Below are positions 38,401-48,695 of a DNA stretch of 64,000 nucleotides, piece by piece (within the stretch, counting starts at the first letter, position 1; each line of letters opens with the position of its first letter). The stretch spans positions 5,788,501 through 5,852,500 of the forward strand of contig NZ_CP020700.1 of assembly GCF_003932715.1 (NCBI RefSeq), read 5' to 3'. The notes under the pieces are model-generated. The model was not told the origin of the DNA and ran no database searches. It saw only the letters and a program-made list of their open reading frames with translations. The stretch is from Streptomyces tsukubensis. GTDB taxonomy: Bacteria; Actinomycetota; Actinomycetes; Streptomycetales; Streptomycetaceae. The position numbers and the translations under genes are program-made.

Positions 38401-40575
38401 ATGGAACCGACCGAGAGCGCCGCCCCGGTCCCGAGGCTGCGGGGGATCGCCGCCCTGGCGGGTGGTCCGGCGGGCCTGTCGCCCGGACTGCCCGCGGCCA
38501 CCGTGGCCGGTGCCGGAATCGTCGTCTGCGCCGGGGTCTTCGCCGCCGTGCGGGACGGCCGGGCGCTCTTTCCCGGCTCCACCGCCGGCTGGTCCCTCGC
38601 CGTTCTCACCGGAATCGTCGTCGGCCATCTCGTCGCCCTCGGCCGCGACCGCTCCTGGGGCGGTACGGGCTCCGGCGCCGCACTCACCCTCGCCGTGCTC
38701 CTCCTCTACGGCTGGGTCCCCGCCGTACTGGTCAGCCTCGCCGTCGTCGGGCTGGTCGGCGCGGTCCGGCGCAACCGGCGGCGGCCCGGTCTGCTCCACG
38801 GCTGCGCCGATGTCCTCGGCGTCGGGGCCGCGGGGTTCGTCCTCGCCCTCCTCGGCCGTCAACCCAGCGTGGAAACCCCCTGGTCACCGCTTGACTGGGG
38901 GATCGGGGCCGCGGTGGAAGTGGTCCTCGCTGCCGCCGCCTATCTCGCCGTCACCCGGCTGCTGCTGTGGTACGCGCGGATCCCGCAGGTGCAGGGAGTG
39001 CCCACGGTCGCCAGGACGGCGCTGCTGCGTCAGGGCCTGCTGGCCGTCGCCCTGCTGGGCATCGCCCCCCTCGTCTGTGTGGTCGCCGTCTCCCGGCCCC
39101 TGCTGCTGCCGCTGTTCGCGGTGCCGCTGATCGCCCTGGACTCCGCGCTCCGGATCGCCCGGCTGCGGGCCGAGGAACAGCTCAGGGACCCGCTGACCGG
39201 CCTGCCGAACCGCCAGTGGCTGCTGGAGCGCACCTGGACCGCCCTGGAGGACGCGGAGAGCAACGGTTCCCGGGCCGCCCTCGTCCTGATCGACCTCGAC
39301 CGCTTCCGCTCCGTCAACGACACCCTCGGCCATCTCGCCGGGGACCGGCTGCTGCTCCAGATAGCGCAGCGGCTCCGGCCCGCACTGCCCCGCGGGGCCG
39401 AGGCCGCCCGGCTCGGCGGCGACGAGTTCGCGGTGCTGCTGCCCGTGACGGACTCCATCACCAGCGCCCAGCGGGTCGCCCGGCAGCTCGCCGCCGAGCT
39501 GTCCTCCCCGCTCGACCTCGACGGGCTCACGCTCGTCCTGGAGGCGAGCGCCGGGGTCGCCGTCTTCCCCGACCACGCGCGGGACGCGGAAGGGCTGCTG
39601 CGCCGCGCCGACGTCGCGATGTACCAGGCCAAGCGGGACCGGACCGGTGTCGAGGTGTACGAGTCCAAGCGGGACAGCAACACGCCCGACCGGCTGGGGC
39701 TCCTCGGCGATCTGCGCCGGGCCCTGGACGCCCGCGAAGTGGAACTCCACTACCAGCCCAAGGTCCGCTTCGACGGCCATGTCGCCGGACTGGAGGCGCT
39801 GGTCCGCTGGGTCCATCCCGACCGGGGGCGGGTGCCGCCCGACGAGTTCATCGCGATTGCCGAGTCCTCCGGTCTGATGCCGCTCCTCACGGAGTACGTC
39901 CTCGACACCGCGCTCGCGCAGGTGGCCAAGTGGCGTGCCCAGGGGCTGAACGTCCCCGTCGCCGTCAACGTCTCGCCGCGCGACGTCCACACCCCCGGGT
40001 TCGCGGGTCTCGTCGCCGCGCGCCTCGCCTGCCACGGGGTGCCCGCAGGGGCGCTCCAGCTGGAGATAACGGAGCATGTGCTCCTGGAGGATCCCCAACG
40101 GGCCGCCGACACCCTCGCCGGGCTCACCGACCACGGGGTGCGGATGTCCCTCGACGATTTCGGCACCGGCTACTCCTCCCTGGTCCATCTGCGCCGGCTC
40201 CCGGTCAGCGAGCTGAAGATCGACCGCTCGTTCGTGGCCCGGCTCGCCGTCGACACCCAGGATGCGGAGATCGTCCGCTGCACCGTCGACCTCGCGCACT
40301 CCCTGGGGCTGCTCGTCGTCGCCGAGGGCGTCGAGGACGACGAGACCTGGGAGCGGCTGCGGGACCTGGGCTGTGACGCCGTACAGGGCTGGCTGGTGGC
40401 CGCTGCGATGCCGCCGCACGAGACGACGGCCTGGCTGCGGGCCCGCGGCGAGCGCGGCTGGCACCGCCAGCGCGATACCGCCGACCCGGCGCCCCCGCCA
40501 CCCGCCCAGCCTCCCGCCGAGACCCCGGCGGCCGCGAACGCCGGCCGGCGCCCCGGTGAGCCCCTGACCCCGTAG
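38401..40575 (+). CDS. rmdB: Membrane GGDEF-EAL protein, RmdB-type c-di-GMP enzyme
   Basis: A 724-residue protein. About six membrane helices (30-250) precede a GGDEF domain (GGDEF at 339-343) and an EAL domain (EAL at 465-467). The EAL metal site is intact: EITEHVLLED, LDDFGTGYSS (585-594), ELKIDRSF, VVAEGVEDD. No RxxD inhibitory site precedes GGDEF. Position after ligA and before gatC matches the S. coelicolor gene for the phosphodiesterase RmdB, which affects aerial development, so the symbol is given from synteny and architecture. The start is ATG 38401, with AGGGACGGGA upstream. Confidence 0.88.
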   Translation: MEPTESAAPVPRLRGIAALAGGPAGLSPGLPAATVAGAGIVVCAGVFAAVRDGRALFPGSTAGWSLAVLTGIVVGHLVALGRDRSWGGTGSGAALTLAVLLLYGWVPAVLVSLAVVGLVGAVRRNRRRPGLLHGCADVLGVGAAGFVLALLGRQPSVETPWSPLDWGIGAAVEVVLAAAAYLAVTRLLLWYARIPQVQGVPTVARTALLRQGLLAVALLGIAPLVCVVAVSRPLLLPLFAVPLIALDSALRIARLRAEEQLRDPLTGLPNRQWLLERTWTALEDAESNGSRAALVLIDLDRFRSVNDTLGHLAGDRLLLQIAQRLRPALPRGAEAARLGGDEFAVLLPVTDSITSAQRVARQLAAELSSPLDLDGLTLVLEASAGVAVFPDHARDAEGLLRRADVAMYQAKRDRTGVEVYESKRDSNTPDRLGLLGDLRRALDAREVELHYQPKVRFDGHVAGLEALVRWVHPDRGRVPPDEFIAIAESSGLMPLLTEYVLDTALAQVAKWRAQGLNVPVAVNVSPRDVHTPGFAGLVAARLACHGVPAGALQLEITEHVLLEDPQRAADTLAGLTDHGVRMSLDDFGTGYSSLVHLRRLPVSELKIDRSFVARLAVDTQDAEIVRCTVDLAHSLGLLVVAEGVEDDETWERLRDLGCDAVQGWLVAAAMPPHETTAWLRARGERGWHRQRDTADPAPPPPAQPPAETPAAANAGRRPGEPLTP

Positions 40576-40767
40576 ACCCGCGCCGAGGCCATGGGCCCAC
40601 CGGGCCGGCGGGCGCCCGCGCGGCCCTCGGCAGCCCGGGTGTGCCCCGGTGCCCGGCCGGGGAAACACCCGGGTCACGCGATGCTCGTCAAACCGTTTCG
40701 TGAGCATGGGGCGCCGCCCCATAGGATTGGGCCAAACACCCACACTCACCCTGATGAGGATCTCCGC

Positions 40768-41064
40768 ATGCCTGGCATCACGCGCGAGGAGGTCGCCCAC
40801 CTCGCCCGGCTGGCACGTCTGGAGTTGTCCGGCGAAGAACTCGACCACTTCGCAGGTCAGCTGGACGACATCATCGGCGCGGTAGCCCGTGTCGCCGAGG
40901 TCGCCGACCAGGACGTACCCCCGACCTCCCATCCGCTGCCGCTGACGAACGTCATGCGCGCGGACGAGGTCCGTCCGTCGCTCACGCCCGCGCAGGCGCT
41001 CTCCGGCGCCCCCGCCCAGGAGCAGCAGCGTTTCAAGGTGCCGCAGATCCTGGGGGAGGACTAA
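40768..41064 (+). CDS. gatC: Asp-tRNA(Asn)/Glu-tRNA(Gln) amidotransferase subunit C
   Basis: A 98-residue subunit with the conserved [15 protein letters not shown] start and the C-terminal [11 protein letters not shown] and FKVPQIL segments. It stabilises GatA-GatB in the tRNA-dependent amidation that makes Gln-tRNA and/or Asn-tRNA. I chose ATG 40768, with GAGGA upstream. A TAGGAT hexamer at 40722-40727 is a plausible -10. It is the first gene of gatC-gatA-(small membrane protein)-gatB. Confidence 0.96.
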   Translation: MPGITREEVAHLARLARLELSGEELDHFAGQLDDIIGAVARVAEVADQDVPPTSHPLPLTNVMRADEVRPSLTPAQALSGAPAQEQQRFKVPQILGED

Positions 41065-41071
41065 GAACGTC

Positions 41072-42565
41072 ATGACGGACATCATCAAGCTCACCGCGGC
41101 CGAGATCGCCGCGAAGATCGCCTCCGGCGAACTGACGGCCGTCGAGGTCACCGAGGCCCATCTGGCCCGGATCGACGCGGTCGACGAGAAGGTCAACGCC
41201 TTTCTGCACGTGGACCGGGAGGGCGCGCTCGCCCAGGCCCGGGCGGTCGACGCCAAGCGCGCGGCCGGGGAGAAGCTCGGCCCCCTCGCGGGCGTCCCGC
41301 TGGCCCTGAAGGACATCTTCACCACCGAGGGCATCCCGACCACCGTCGGCTCCAAGATCCTCGAAGGCTGGATCCCGCCGTACGACGCCACCCTCACGCG
41401 CAAGCTGAAGGAAGCGGACGTCGTCATCCTCGGCAAGACGAACATGGACGAGTTCGCCATGGGCTCGTCGACCGAGAACAGCGCCTACGGCCCGACCGGC
41501 AACCCCTGGGACCTCACCCGGATCCCCGGCGGCTCCGGCGGCGGCTCCAGCGCCGCCCTCGCGGCCTACCAGGCCCCGCTGGCCATCGGCACGGACACCG
41601 GCGGTTCCATCCGCCAGCCCGCCGCCGTCACCGGCACGGTCGGCGTCAAGCCCACCTACGGCGGGGTCTCCCGCTACGGCATGGTCGCCTTCTCCTCCTC
41701 GCTGGACCAGGGCGGTCCCTGCGCCCGTACGGTGCTGGACGCGGCCCTGCTCCACGAGGTCATCGCGGGCCACGACCCGCTGGACTCCACCTCCATCGAC
41801 GCCCCGGTGCCCCCGGTCGTCGAGGCCGCCCGCAACGGCAGCGTCGCGGGGATGCGCGTCGGCGTGGTCAAGCAGTTCCGCGGCGAGGGCTACCAGGCCG
41901 GGGTCGTCCAGCGCTTCGACGAGTCCGTCGCCCTCCTCAAGGAGCTGGGTGCCGAGATCGTCGAGCTGGACTGCCCCTCCTTCGACCTCGCCCTCTCGGC
42001 GTACTACCTGATCGCGCCGTCCGAGTGCTCCTCCAACCTGGCCCGCTTCGATGCCATGCGCTACGGACTGCGCGTCGGTGACGACGGGACGAAGTCGGCC
42101 GAAGAGGTCACCGCCCTGACCCGTGAGGCGGGCTTCGGCGACGAGGTCAAGCGCCGGATCATGCTCGGCACGTACGCCCTCAGCTCCGGCTACTACGACG
42201 CGTACTACGGCAGCGCCCAGAAGGTCCGCACCCTGATCACCCAGGACTTCGAGAAGGCGTTCGAGCAGGTCGACGTGATCGTCTCGCCGACCACGCCGAC
42301 GACCGCGTTCCCGATCGGGGAGCGCGCCGACGACCCGATGGCCATGTACCTCGCGGATCTGTGCACCATTCCGACCAACCTGGCCGGGAACGCCGCGATG
42401 TCCCTGCCGTGCGGACTGGCCCCCGAGGACGGTCTGCCGGTCGGCCTCCAGATCATCGCCCCGGCGATGAAGGACGAGCGCCTCTACCAGGTCGGCGCCG
42501 CCGTCGAGGCCGCGTTCGTGGAAAGGTGGGGACACCCACTGCTGGAGGAGGCACCGTCGCTGTGA
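41072..42565 (+). CDS. gatA: Asp-tRNA(Asn)/Glu-tRNA(Gln) amidotransferase subunit A
   Basis: A 497-residue glutaminase subunit of the amidase-signature family. The catalytic triad is visible as Lys80 (ALKDIFTT), cis-Ser155 ([13 protein letters not shown]) and nucleophile Ser179 ([11 protein letters not shown]). It releases ammonia from glutamine and channels it to GatB. It starts 7 bases after gatC. Its TGA overlaps the next start as GTGA. Confidence 0.97.
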   Translation: MTDIIKLTAAEIAAKIASGELTAVEVTEAHLARIDAVDEKVNAFLHVDREGALAQARAVDAKRAAGEKLGPLAGVPLALKDIFTTEGIPTTVGSKILEGWIPPYDATLTRKLKEADVVILGKTNMDEFAMGSSTENSAYGPTGNPWDLTRIPGGSGGGSSAALAAYQAPLAIGTDTGGSIRQPAAVTGTVGVKPTYGGVSRYGMVAFSSSLDQGGPCARTVLDAALLHEVIAGHDPLDSTSIDAPVPPVVEAARNGSVAGMRVGVVKQFRGEGYQAGVVQRFDESVALLKELGAEIVELDCPSFDLALSAYYLIAPSECSSNLARFDAMRYGLRVGDDGTKSAEEVTALTREAGFGDEVKRRIMLGTYALSSGYYDAYYGSAQKVRTLITQDFEKAFEQVDVIVSPTTPTTAFPIGERADDPMAMYLADLCTIPTNLAGNAAMSLPCGLAPEDGLPVGLQIIAPAMKDERLYQVGAAVEAAFVERWGHPLLEEAPSL

Positions 42566-42801
42566 GCGCATTCAGTAAGGCCAAGGGCTTCAAGAAGTCG
42601 AAGGCGGGCACGTACCTGTCCATCGGCACCACGGCGTTCGGCGTGCTCGGCGTCGTCAAGCAGGTGCGGAGCGCCCGCGACGAGCACGACACGCTGCGCC
42701 TGGTGGACGCCGTGATCACCGGCGCCGCCATCGTCACCGGCATCGCCCTGCTGGTGCGCGAGCTGAAGCGCATCGGCGACGACGACGTCCTGCTGGGCTG
42801 A
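42562..42801 (+). CDS. Small membrane protein between gatA and gatB
   Basis: A 79-residue protein with a basic N-terminus ([14 protein letters not shown]), a helix about 19-37 ([15 protein letters not shown]), a charged loop ([12 protein letters not shown]) and a second helix about 50-65. I do not recognise a family. GTG 42562 overlaps the gatA stop by GTGA, and gatB begins 17 bases after its stop, so it is translated with the amidotransferase. Whether it acts on that enzyme is unknown. Confidence 0.75.
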   Translation: MSAFSKAKGFKKSKAGTYLSIGTTAFGVLGVVKQVRSARDEHDTLRLVDAVITGAAIVTGIALLVRELKRIGDDDVLLG

Positions 42802-42818
42802 GAGGGAAAGTTTCTCCT

Positions 42819-44330
42819 GTGACCATCACCGAACTGGTCTCGTACGACGCGGCCCTCGCCGCGTTCGACCCCGTCATGGGCCTGGAGGTCCATGTCGAGC
42901 TCGGTACGAAGACCAAGATGTTCTGCGGCTGCTCGACCGAGCTCGGCGCCGAGCCCAATGCGCAGACCTGCCCCACCTGTCTCGGCCTGCCCGGCTCCCT
43001 CCCGGTCGTCAACGCGATCGGGGTCGAGTCGGCCATCAAGATCGGCCTCGCACTGAACTGCGAGATTGCCGAATGGTGCCGCTTCGCCCGGAAGAACTAC
43101 TTCTATCCGGATATGCCGAAGAACTTCCAGACCTCGCAGTACGACGAGCCGATCGCCTTCAACGGCTATCTGGACGTCCAGCTGGAGGACGGCGAGGTCT
43201 TCCGCGTGGAGATCGAACGCGCCCATATGGAGGAGGACACCGGCAAGTCGACGCACGTCGGCGGGGCCACCGGCCGGATCCACGGCGCGTCCCACTCGCT
43301 GCTCGACTACAACCGGGCCGGCATCCCGCTCATCGAGATCGTCACCAAGCCGATCACCGGTGCCGGGGAGCGGGCCCCCGAGGTCGCCCGCGCGTACGTC
43401 GCGGAGCTGCGCGAGCTGATCCGCGCGCTCGGGGTCTCCGAGGCGCGCATGGAGATGGGCCAGATGCGCTGCGACGTCAACCTGTCGCTGATGCCCAAGG
43501 GCACCTCCGTCTTCGGCACCCGCTCGGAGACCAAGAACGTCAACTCGCTGCGCTCGGTCGAGCGGGCCGCCCGGTTCGAGATCCAGCGGCACGCCGCCGT
43601 ACTGGAAGCGGGCGGGACGATCATCCAGGAGACCCGGCACTTCCACGAGGAGGACGGCTCCACCACCTCGGGCCGGGTGAAGGAGGAGGCGGAGGACTAC
43701 CGCTACTTCCCCGAGCCCGATCTGGTGCCGGTCGCTCCGGCCCGGGAGTGGGTCGAGGAGCTGCGGGGCACCCTGCCCGAGCTGCCGCGGCTGCGCCGCA
43801 ACCGGCTCCGTGAGGAGTGGGGTGTCTCCGAGCACGATATGCAGTCCATCCTGAACGCGGGCGCGGTCGAGCTGATCGTGGCCACGACGGACGCGGGCGC
43901 CCCCGCGGACCAGGCGCGCAAGTGGTGGATGGGCGAGCTCGCCCGGAACGCCAACGAGTCGGGCCGGGCCCTGGACGAGCTGCCGATCACCCCGGCGCAG
44001 GTCGCCCGGGTGGCCGCGCTGGTCGCCGCCGGTGACCTCAACGACAAGCTGGCGCGCCAGGTCATCGAGGGTGTCCTCGCGGGCGAGGGCGACCCGGACA
44101 CGGTCGTCGAGAAGCGCGGTCTGAAGGTCGTCTCCGACGACGGCGCGCTCGGACAGGCCGTCGACGACGCCATCGCCGGAAACGCGGCGATCGCGGAGAA
44201 GATCCGCGGCGGCAAGGTGGCGGCGGTGGGCGCGCTGGTGGGCGCGGTCATGAAGGCCACCCGCGGCCAGGCGGACGCGGCCCGGGTCAAGGAGCTGATC
44301 CTCGACCGGCTCGGCGTGACCGAGGGCTGA
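42819..44330 (+). CDS. gatB: Asp-tRNA(Asn)/Glu-tRNA(Gln) amidotransferase subunit B
   Basis: A 503-residue kinase/transamidase subunit that activates the tRNA-bound carboxylate and amidates it. Conserved [17 protein letters not shown], zinc cysteines in FCGCS and [13 protein letters not shown], and [11 protein letters not shown] with the [15 protein letters not shown] stretch are intact. The C-terminal GatB/YqeY tRNA-binding domain is complete, with [20 protein letters not shown] near the end. GTG 42819 has GAGGGAAAG upstream. The message ends at a strong hairpin about 40 bases downstream. Confidence 0.97.
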   Translation: MTITELVSYDAALAAFDPVMGLEVHVELGTKTKMFCGCSTELGAEPNAQTCPTCLGLPGSLPVVNAIGVESAIKIGLALNCEIAEWCRFARKNYFYPDMPKNFQTSQYDEPIAFNGYLDVQLEDGEVFRVEIERAHMEEDTGKSTHVGGATGRIHGASHSLLDYNRAGIPLIEIVTKPITGAGERAPEVARAYVAELRELIRALGVSEARMEMGQMRCDVNLSLMPKGTSVFGTRSETKNVNSLRSVERAARFEIQRHAAVLEAGGTIIQETRHFHEEDGSTTSGRVKEEAEDYRYFPEPDLVPVAPAREWVEELRGTLPELPRLRRNRLREEWGVSEHDMQSILNAGAVELIVATTDAGAPADQARKWWMGELARNANESGRALDELPITPAQVARVAALVAAGDLNDKLARQVIEGVLAGEGDPDTVVEKRGLKVVSDDGALGQAVDDAIAGNAAIAEKIRGGKVAAVGALVGAVMKATRGQADAARVKELILDRLGVTEG

Positions 44331-44369
44331 CGGGCGCTGCCGCGCCGGAGCGGGTTTTCTGCGGAGGAG

Positions 44370-44399
44370 AAGGGCGGTCCCCCTCCAGGGACCGCCCTT
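44370..44399 (+). terminator. gatB operon terminator
   Basis: AAGGGCGGTCCC (44370-44381) and GGGACCGCCCTT (44388-44399) pair perfectly over 12 bp with a 6-base loop. The run ends in TTT, which is unusually U-rich for this genome. Confidence 0.85.
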
Positions 44400-45160
44400 T
44401 CGCCTGCCGCTGGGCGAGCGGGGGTACGGCCCCGGGCCCCGCCCGCGGGCCCCGGGCCCGTGCCGGGCCTGGAGGCCCGCCGGGCCCATGCCTGCGCCGG
44501 GCCCCGGCCCGCGGGCCCGTGCCGAGCCCCGCTGGTGCCGGGCCCGGAGGCCCGCACCAAGCCCGCGGGCCCGTGCCCGTGCCGCGCCTGCCGGCCCCGG
44601 CCTGTCGGGTCCATGCCTGCGCACGGCCCTGCGGGCGCCGGGACCCGCAGGCCCGTGCCCGTGCCGGTACTTGCAGGCCCGTGCCTGCGCCGGGCCTGCC
44701 GGGTCCATGCCTGCGTACGGCCCTGTCGGCGCCGGGACCCGCAGGCCCGCAGGCCCGGTTCCGTGCCGTGACCAACTGGCCCGTGCTCGCGGACCCGCCG
44801 GGTCCGTGCCCGCGCCGGGATCCGCTGGCGCCATGCCCGCAGGCCCGCCGGGCCCAGCATGCGTCGGACCCGTCCGTGTCAGGTCTGTGGGCCCGCAGGC
44901 GTCCGGGCCCGTGGTGGACCGGTTCGCTCCCCACGCCCGCGGGCCGTCCCGGGCGGCCGGGTGCCGGGGCCGTACCGGCGCGGTGCCCGTCCCCTCCGTG
45001 AGACGGGGGCCGGTCCCGGGCGTGCCTCACCGGGCCTCCGGCCGCCTGCCCGTGCTGCCGCAGGCCCGCGGGCCCTGGGCGGCCGGGTGCCGGGGCTGTA
45101 CCGGCGGCGGTGCCCCCTCGTGACGCGGACCTCGTGACGCGGACCCCGTGACGCGGAGCG
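44400..45160. repeat. GC-rich repetitive non-coding stretch
   Basis: About 760 bp of near-pure G+C made of degenerate GGGCCCGTGCC-type units. A 50-bp block at 44606-44655 recurs at 44700-44749 with three mismatches (both start CGGGTCCATGCCTGCG). Three copies of GTGACGCGGACC with 15-bp spacing lie at its right end (about 45117-45160). Long frames are open on several strands here only because stops are rare at such GC, and none has a credible start or domain. Confidence 0.75.
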
Positions 45161-46069
45161 TCAGGTGCGGACGCCCAGGCCCGGGAGGAGCAGTGTGCCG
45201 CGGTCGCGGCAGCTGGCGTCGCGGACCCGGAGCTGGGACGGGGCCGAAGTGCCGCGGGCGTACAGCTCGGCGAGGACGGTCCGCGCCGCCTCGGCGGTAT
45301 GAGGGCGGTCCGGATCGGGGAACTCCGCCTGCCACCAGCCCCGGTCGTGCGAGTGCCAGCCGCGGGAGCGCATCAGGTCACCGCGCTCCGGGGAGTCCCC
45401 GCCGTCCCGGTCGTCGACGGAGACCAGCAGGCCGTCCCCGCGGGCGTACGAGAGATGGAAACGGCGGCCCCGGTCCGCCGAACTGGTCAGCGTGAACGCG
45501 GCCCAGTCGTCGCCCACCTGCACCGGGAGCTGCTCCACCCAGGCAGCGAGCAGCAGTTCCAGGGCGCTCGCGAAGTGGTCGAGCCCGGCCACCGGCCGCC
45601 CGGTCGGATAGTCCGCCGGGGGCTCCCCGGGGCCGCTGCGGTCCAGACGCCACAGATACGGCAGCAGCCCGACGTCGTGCGGTTCGGCCGGGGACCAGGC
45701 GCCGCCCCAGTCGAACGAGCGCCGCTCGGCCGCTTCCAGCAGATCGGTGTCGTGGACGGAGAGCAGGGCCCAGGTCCCCGCCCCGCTCAGCAGCACCGTC
45801 CGCCGGGGGTCGCGCCAGCGGATGTCGGGCCCGCGCGCCGAACCCCCGTGGAGCGTCGGCTCACCGGTCCGGGCCACGATCGCCCCGTACACCGCGCCGA
45901 AGGCCTCCCGGCGGTCCCGGAGCGATGCACCCGGCTCGAAGGAGAGCACCGGCACCGGATCGCGGCCGATGAAGTCCCCGGGCGTCTCGTGCAGCGCACG
46001 GGCGAACGCGGCGGCCGTGCCCGGGTCCCGGATCAGCTGGTTGCCCCCCGTGGTCTCCATACCACCCAT
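45161..46069 (-). CDS. Hypothetical protein
   Basis: A 302-residue protein I cannot assign to a family. It opens METTGGNQLIRDPGTAAAFARALHETPGDFIG. It has many Trp and acidic residues in the middle (ERRSFDWGGAWSPAEPHDVGLLPYLW, shown here as two adjoining segments SFDWGGAWSPAEP and GLLPYLW) and ends DASCRDRGTLLLPGLGV. There is no signal peptide or membrane helix, so it is probably cytoplasmic. Start 46069 or 46060 is uncertain: neither has a strong ribosome site. Its 3' end abuts the 15-bp repeats of the GC-rich spacer. Confidence 0.6.
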   Translation of the reverse strand: MGGMETTGGNQLIRDPGTAAAFARALHETPGDFIGRDPVPVLSFEPGASLRDRREAFGAVYGAIVARTGEPTLHGGSARGPDIRWRDPRRTVLLSGAGTWALLSVHDTDLLEAAERRSFDWGGAWSPAEPHDVGLLPYLWRLDRSGPGEPPADYPTGRPVAGLDHFASALELLLAAWVEQLPVQVGDDWAAFTLTSSADRGRRFHLSYARGDGLLVSVDDRDGGDSPERGDLMRSRGWHSHDRGWWQAEFPDPDRPHTAEAARTVLAELYARGTSAPSQLRVRDASCRDRGTLLLPGLGVRT

Positions 46070-46400
46070 CGTGCCAGTCGCCGCCGACAGCGGCGCCGCC
46101 GCGCCCCGGTCCAACGGCCACCGCGCGCCCCGCCGTTCGCCCCCGGGGCCGACGGGCATCGGGTCCGTACCCGATGAACCGCGGCCGCGGAGGGACCCGG
46201 GAAGGGCGCCGGGGCAGCCGACGCTGTGAGGAAGCCCACGAAAAGTGCCCCAAAGGGGCAAACGATCACGTTTGGCTGGCAGAGTGCCCTCAAGGGCAGG
46301 GCCCGTTGCCCCGCCCGGACTTCTGTGAGCTTCTTCGCGTTCTTTGCGGGCTGTTCCCTCTCCCGGCCAAAGATCCACGAACCACCAGGGAGCACGTCCG
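46070..46400. other. Intergenic region between divergent genes
   Basis: This 331-bp gap separates the hypothetical gene and the MMPL transporter, which are divergent. It holds a short hairpin TGCCCCAAAGGGGCA near 46247 and an AT-richer stretch (46235-46400). Both promoters are expected here, but hexamers are not convincing. Confidence 0.4.
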
Positions 46401-48695
46401 TTGGCAGCCATCGCCCGGTGGTGCATCACGCACCGTCTCGCCGCCGTCCTCCTGTGGCTCGCCGCCTTCGCGGGCGTCGCCGCGGCCGCCGCCGTCGCCG
46501 GAACCGCGTACTCCACCGACTACGACGTCCCCGGCACCGAATCGAGCCGGGCCGTCGCGCTCGTCGAGGAGGGCTTCCCGGGCCCGACCGGCGAGGGCGA
46601 CACCGTCGTCTGGCACAGCGAACGCGGCAGTGTCCGCGCCCCCGCCGTCCGGGAGCGGATGTCCGGTCTGCTCGACGAGGTCTCCGCCCTCGACGGTGTG
46701 GCCGCCGTCAACAGCCCGTACGCCGCCGACGGAGCGGACCGGATCAGCCCCGACGGCCGTACCGCCTACGCCGGGATCGTCTTCGACCGGCCCGCGGGCG
46801 ACCTGCCCCGCTCCCAGATCACCCAGGTGCTGAAGGCCGCCGAAGCCGCGTCGGGGGACGGCCTCCGGGTCGAGGTCGGCGGCCCCGCCGCCGGGCTCAC
46901 CGAATCGTCCCCCGGGCATCTGGCGGAGGCCGTCGGCGTGGCCGTCGCCGCGGTGGTGCTCTTCCTCGCCTTCGGCTCCCTCGCCGCCAGCCTGCTGCCC
47001 ATAGCCACCGCGCTGGTGTCGGTGGGCACGGCGTACGCGGGCATCGTCCTGCTCGGCCATGTCATGACGGTGGCCGATTTCGCCCCCATGCTGGGCATGC
47101 TCATCGGTCTGGGCGTCGGCATCGACTACGCCCTCTTCATCGTCACCCGCCACCGCAGGGGACTGCGGTCCGGACTGCCCGTCGCCGAGGCGGCGCGGAA
47201 TGCCGTCGCCACCACCGGCCGGGCCGTCGTCTTCGCCGGGGCGACCGTCTGCATAGCCCTCCTCGGCATGCTGATACTCCGGCTGGGCTTCCTCAACGGC
47301 GTCGCGATAGCCGCCGCGCTCACCGTCGTCCTGACGGTGGCCGCCTCCGTGACCCTGCTGCCCGCCCTGCTGTCGTACATCGGTCCCCGGGCCCTGAGCG
47401 GACGCGAACGGCGGCAGCTGGCCGAGCACGGTCCGCGCCCGGAGCTGCCCACCGGCTTCGCGGCCCGCTGGGCGGTCTTCGTGGAGCGCCGCCCGAAGCT
47501 GCTGGGGGTGGTGGCGCTCGTGGTGATGGCCGTACTGGCCCTGCCCGCGTTCTCCCTCCACCTCGGCACCTCCGACCAGGGCAACAACCCGGCGTCCTCG
47601 ACCACCCGCCAGGCCTACGACCTGCTGGCACACGGCGGCCCCGGCCAGGGCGGGGGCGGCGGCTTCGGGCCCGGGGTCAACGGCCCGCTGACCCTGGTCG
47701 CCCGGATCGACGGCGGCGCCGACCGGGCGGCCATGGACCGGCTCCCGGAGGCGCTGCGTGGCGCGCAGGGCGTGGCGTCGGCGGGCCCGGTCGTGTACAG
47801 CGGGAACGGCGGTACGGCGGTCCTCACCGTCGTCCCCGACTCGCCCCCGCAGTCGAAGGCCACCAGCGAACTGGTCGACCGGCTCCGCACGGACCTGCTG
47901 CCCCGGGCGACCGCAGGAACGTCCCTGTCCGTCCTGGTCGGCGGGGTGACCGCCGGATACGACGACTTCGCCGAGGTCATCGTCGGCAAACTGCCGCTCT
48001 TCGTGGGCGCGGTCGTCGCCTTCGGCTGTCTGCTGCTGCTCCTCGCCTTCCGGTCCGTCGGGATCCCGCTGAAGGCGGCCGCGATGAACGTGGCGGCCGT
48101 CGCCTCGTCCTTCGGCGTGGTCGTGGCGGTCTTCCAGTGGGGCTGGGGCAGTGAACTGCTGGGGCTCGGCCGGGCCGGACCCATCGAACCCTTCCTGCCC
48201 GTGATCATGGTTTCGGTGCTCTTCGGCCTCTCCATGGACTACCAGGTCTTCCTGGTCAGCCGGATGTACGAGGAGTGGCTGGAGACCGGCGACAACCGGC
48301 GGGCGGTACGGGTCGGGCTCGCCGAGACCGGCCGGGTCATCAACTCGGCCGCGGTGATCATGATCTCGGTCTTCCTCGCCTTCGTCCTCAGCGGCGACCG
48401 GGTGATCGCCATGTTCGGCATCGCGCTCGCCGTCGCGGTCGCGCTGGACGCCTTCGTCCTGCGGACCCTGCTGGTGCCCGCGCTGATGCACCTGCTCGGC
48501 GGCGCGAACTGGTGGCTGCCCGGGTGGCTCGACCGCGCACTGCCCCGGATCACTATTGAGGGGCCGGATCTGCGCCGCCGTGCGAAGATCCCCGGGCAGC
48601 CGGACGTGCGGGCCGGAGCGGGGCGGCAGCCTGCCCACCCGGCTTCCGGCGCGCACGCGGGCGGCCCGTACGACGTACCACGAGGGAACGGATGA
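46401..48695 (+). CDS. MMPL/RND-type membrane transporter
   Basis: A 764-residue protein of the actinobacterial MMPL family. Two halves each contain one helix, a large extracytoplasmic domain and five more helices. The proton-relay region in the first half reads GLGVGIDYALFIVTRHRRGL, and the second has LFGLSMDYQVFLVSRMYEEW, the paired D-Y motifs of MMPL proteins. Such proteins export lipids or hydrophobic compounds using the proton gradient. I chose TTG 46401 because AGGGAG lies nine bases upstream; a frame from 46344 has no ribosome site. Its TGA overlaps the acetyltransferase start (ATGA). Confidence 0.88.
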   Translation: MAAIARWCITHRLAAVLLWLAAFAGVAAAAAVAGTAYSTDYDVPGTESSRAVALVEEGFPGPTGEGDTVVWHSERGSVRAPAVRERMSGLLDEVSALDGVAAVNSPYAADGADRISPDGRTAYAGIVFDRPAGDLPRSQITQVLKAAEAASGDGLRVEVGGPAAGLTESSPGHLAEAVGVAVAAVVLFLAFGSLAASLLPIATALVSVGTAYAGIVLLGHVMTVADFAPMLGMLIGLGVGIDYALFIVTRHRRGLRSGLPVAEAARNAVATTGRAVVFAGATVCIALLGMLILRLGFLNGVAIAAALTVVLTVAASVTLLPALLSYIGPRALSGRERRQLAEHGPRPELPTGFAARWAVFVERRPKLLGVVALVVMAVLALPAFSLHLGTSDQGNNPASSTTRQAYDLLAHGGPGQGGGGGFGPGVNGPLTLVARIDGGADRAAMDRLPEALRGAQGVASAGPVVYSGNGGTAVLTVVPDSPPQSKATSELVDRLRTDLLPRATAGTSLSVLVGGVTAGYDDFAEVIVGKLPLFVGAVVAFGCLLLLLAFRSVGIPLKAAAMNVAAVASSFGVVVAVFQWGWGSELLGLGRAGPIEPFLPVIMVSVLFGLSMDYQVFLVSRMYEEWLETGDNRRAVRVGLAETGRVINSAAVIMISVFLAFVLSGDRVIAMFGIALAVAVALDAFVLRTLLVPALMHLLGGANWWLPGWLDRALPRITIEGPDLRRRAKIPGQPDVRAGAGRQPAHPASGAHAGGPYDVPRGNG

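Noticed and set aside
44460..45123. Overlapping plus- and minus-strand frames in the GC-rich tract
   Set aside because: They are Pro/Gly/Ala/Arg repeats open in several frames at once, with no start signals or domains.
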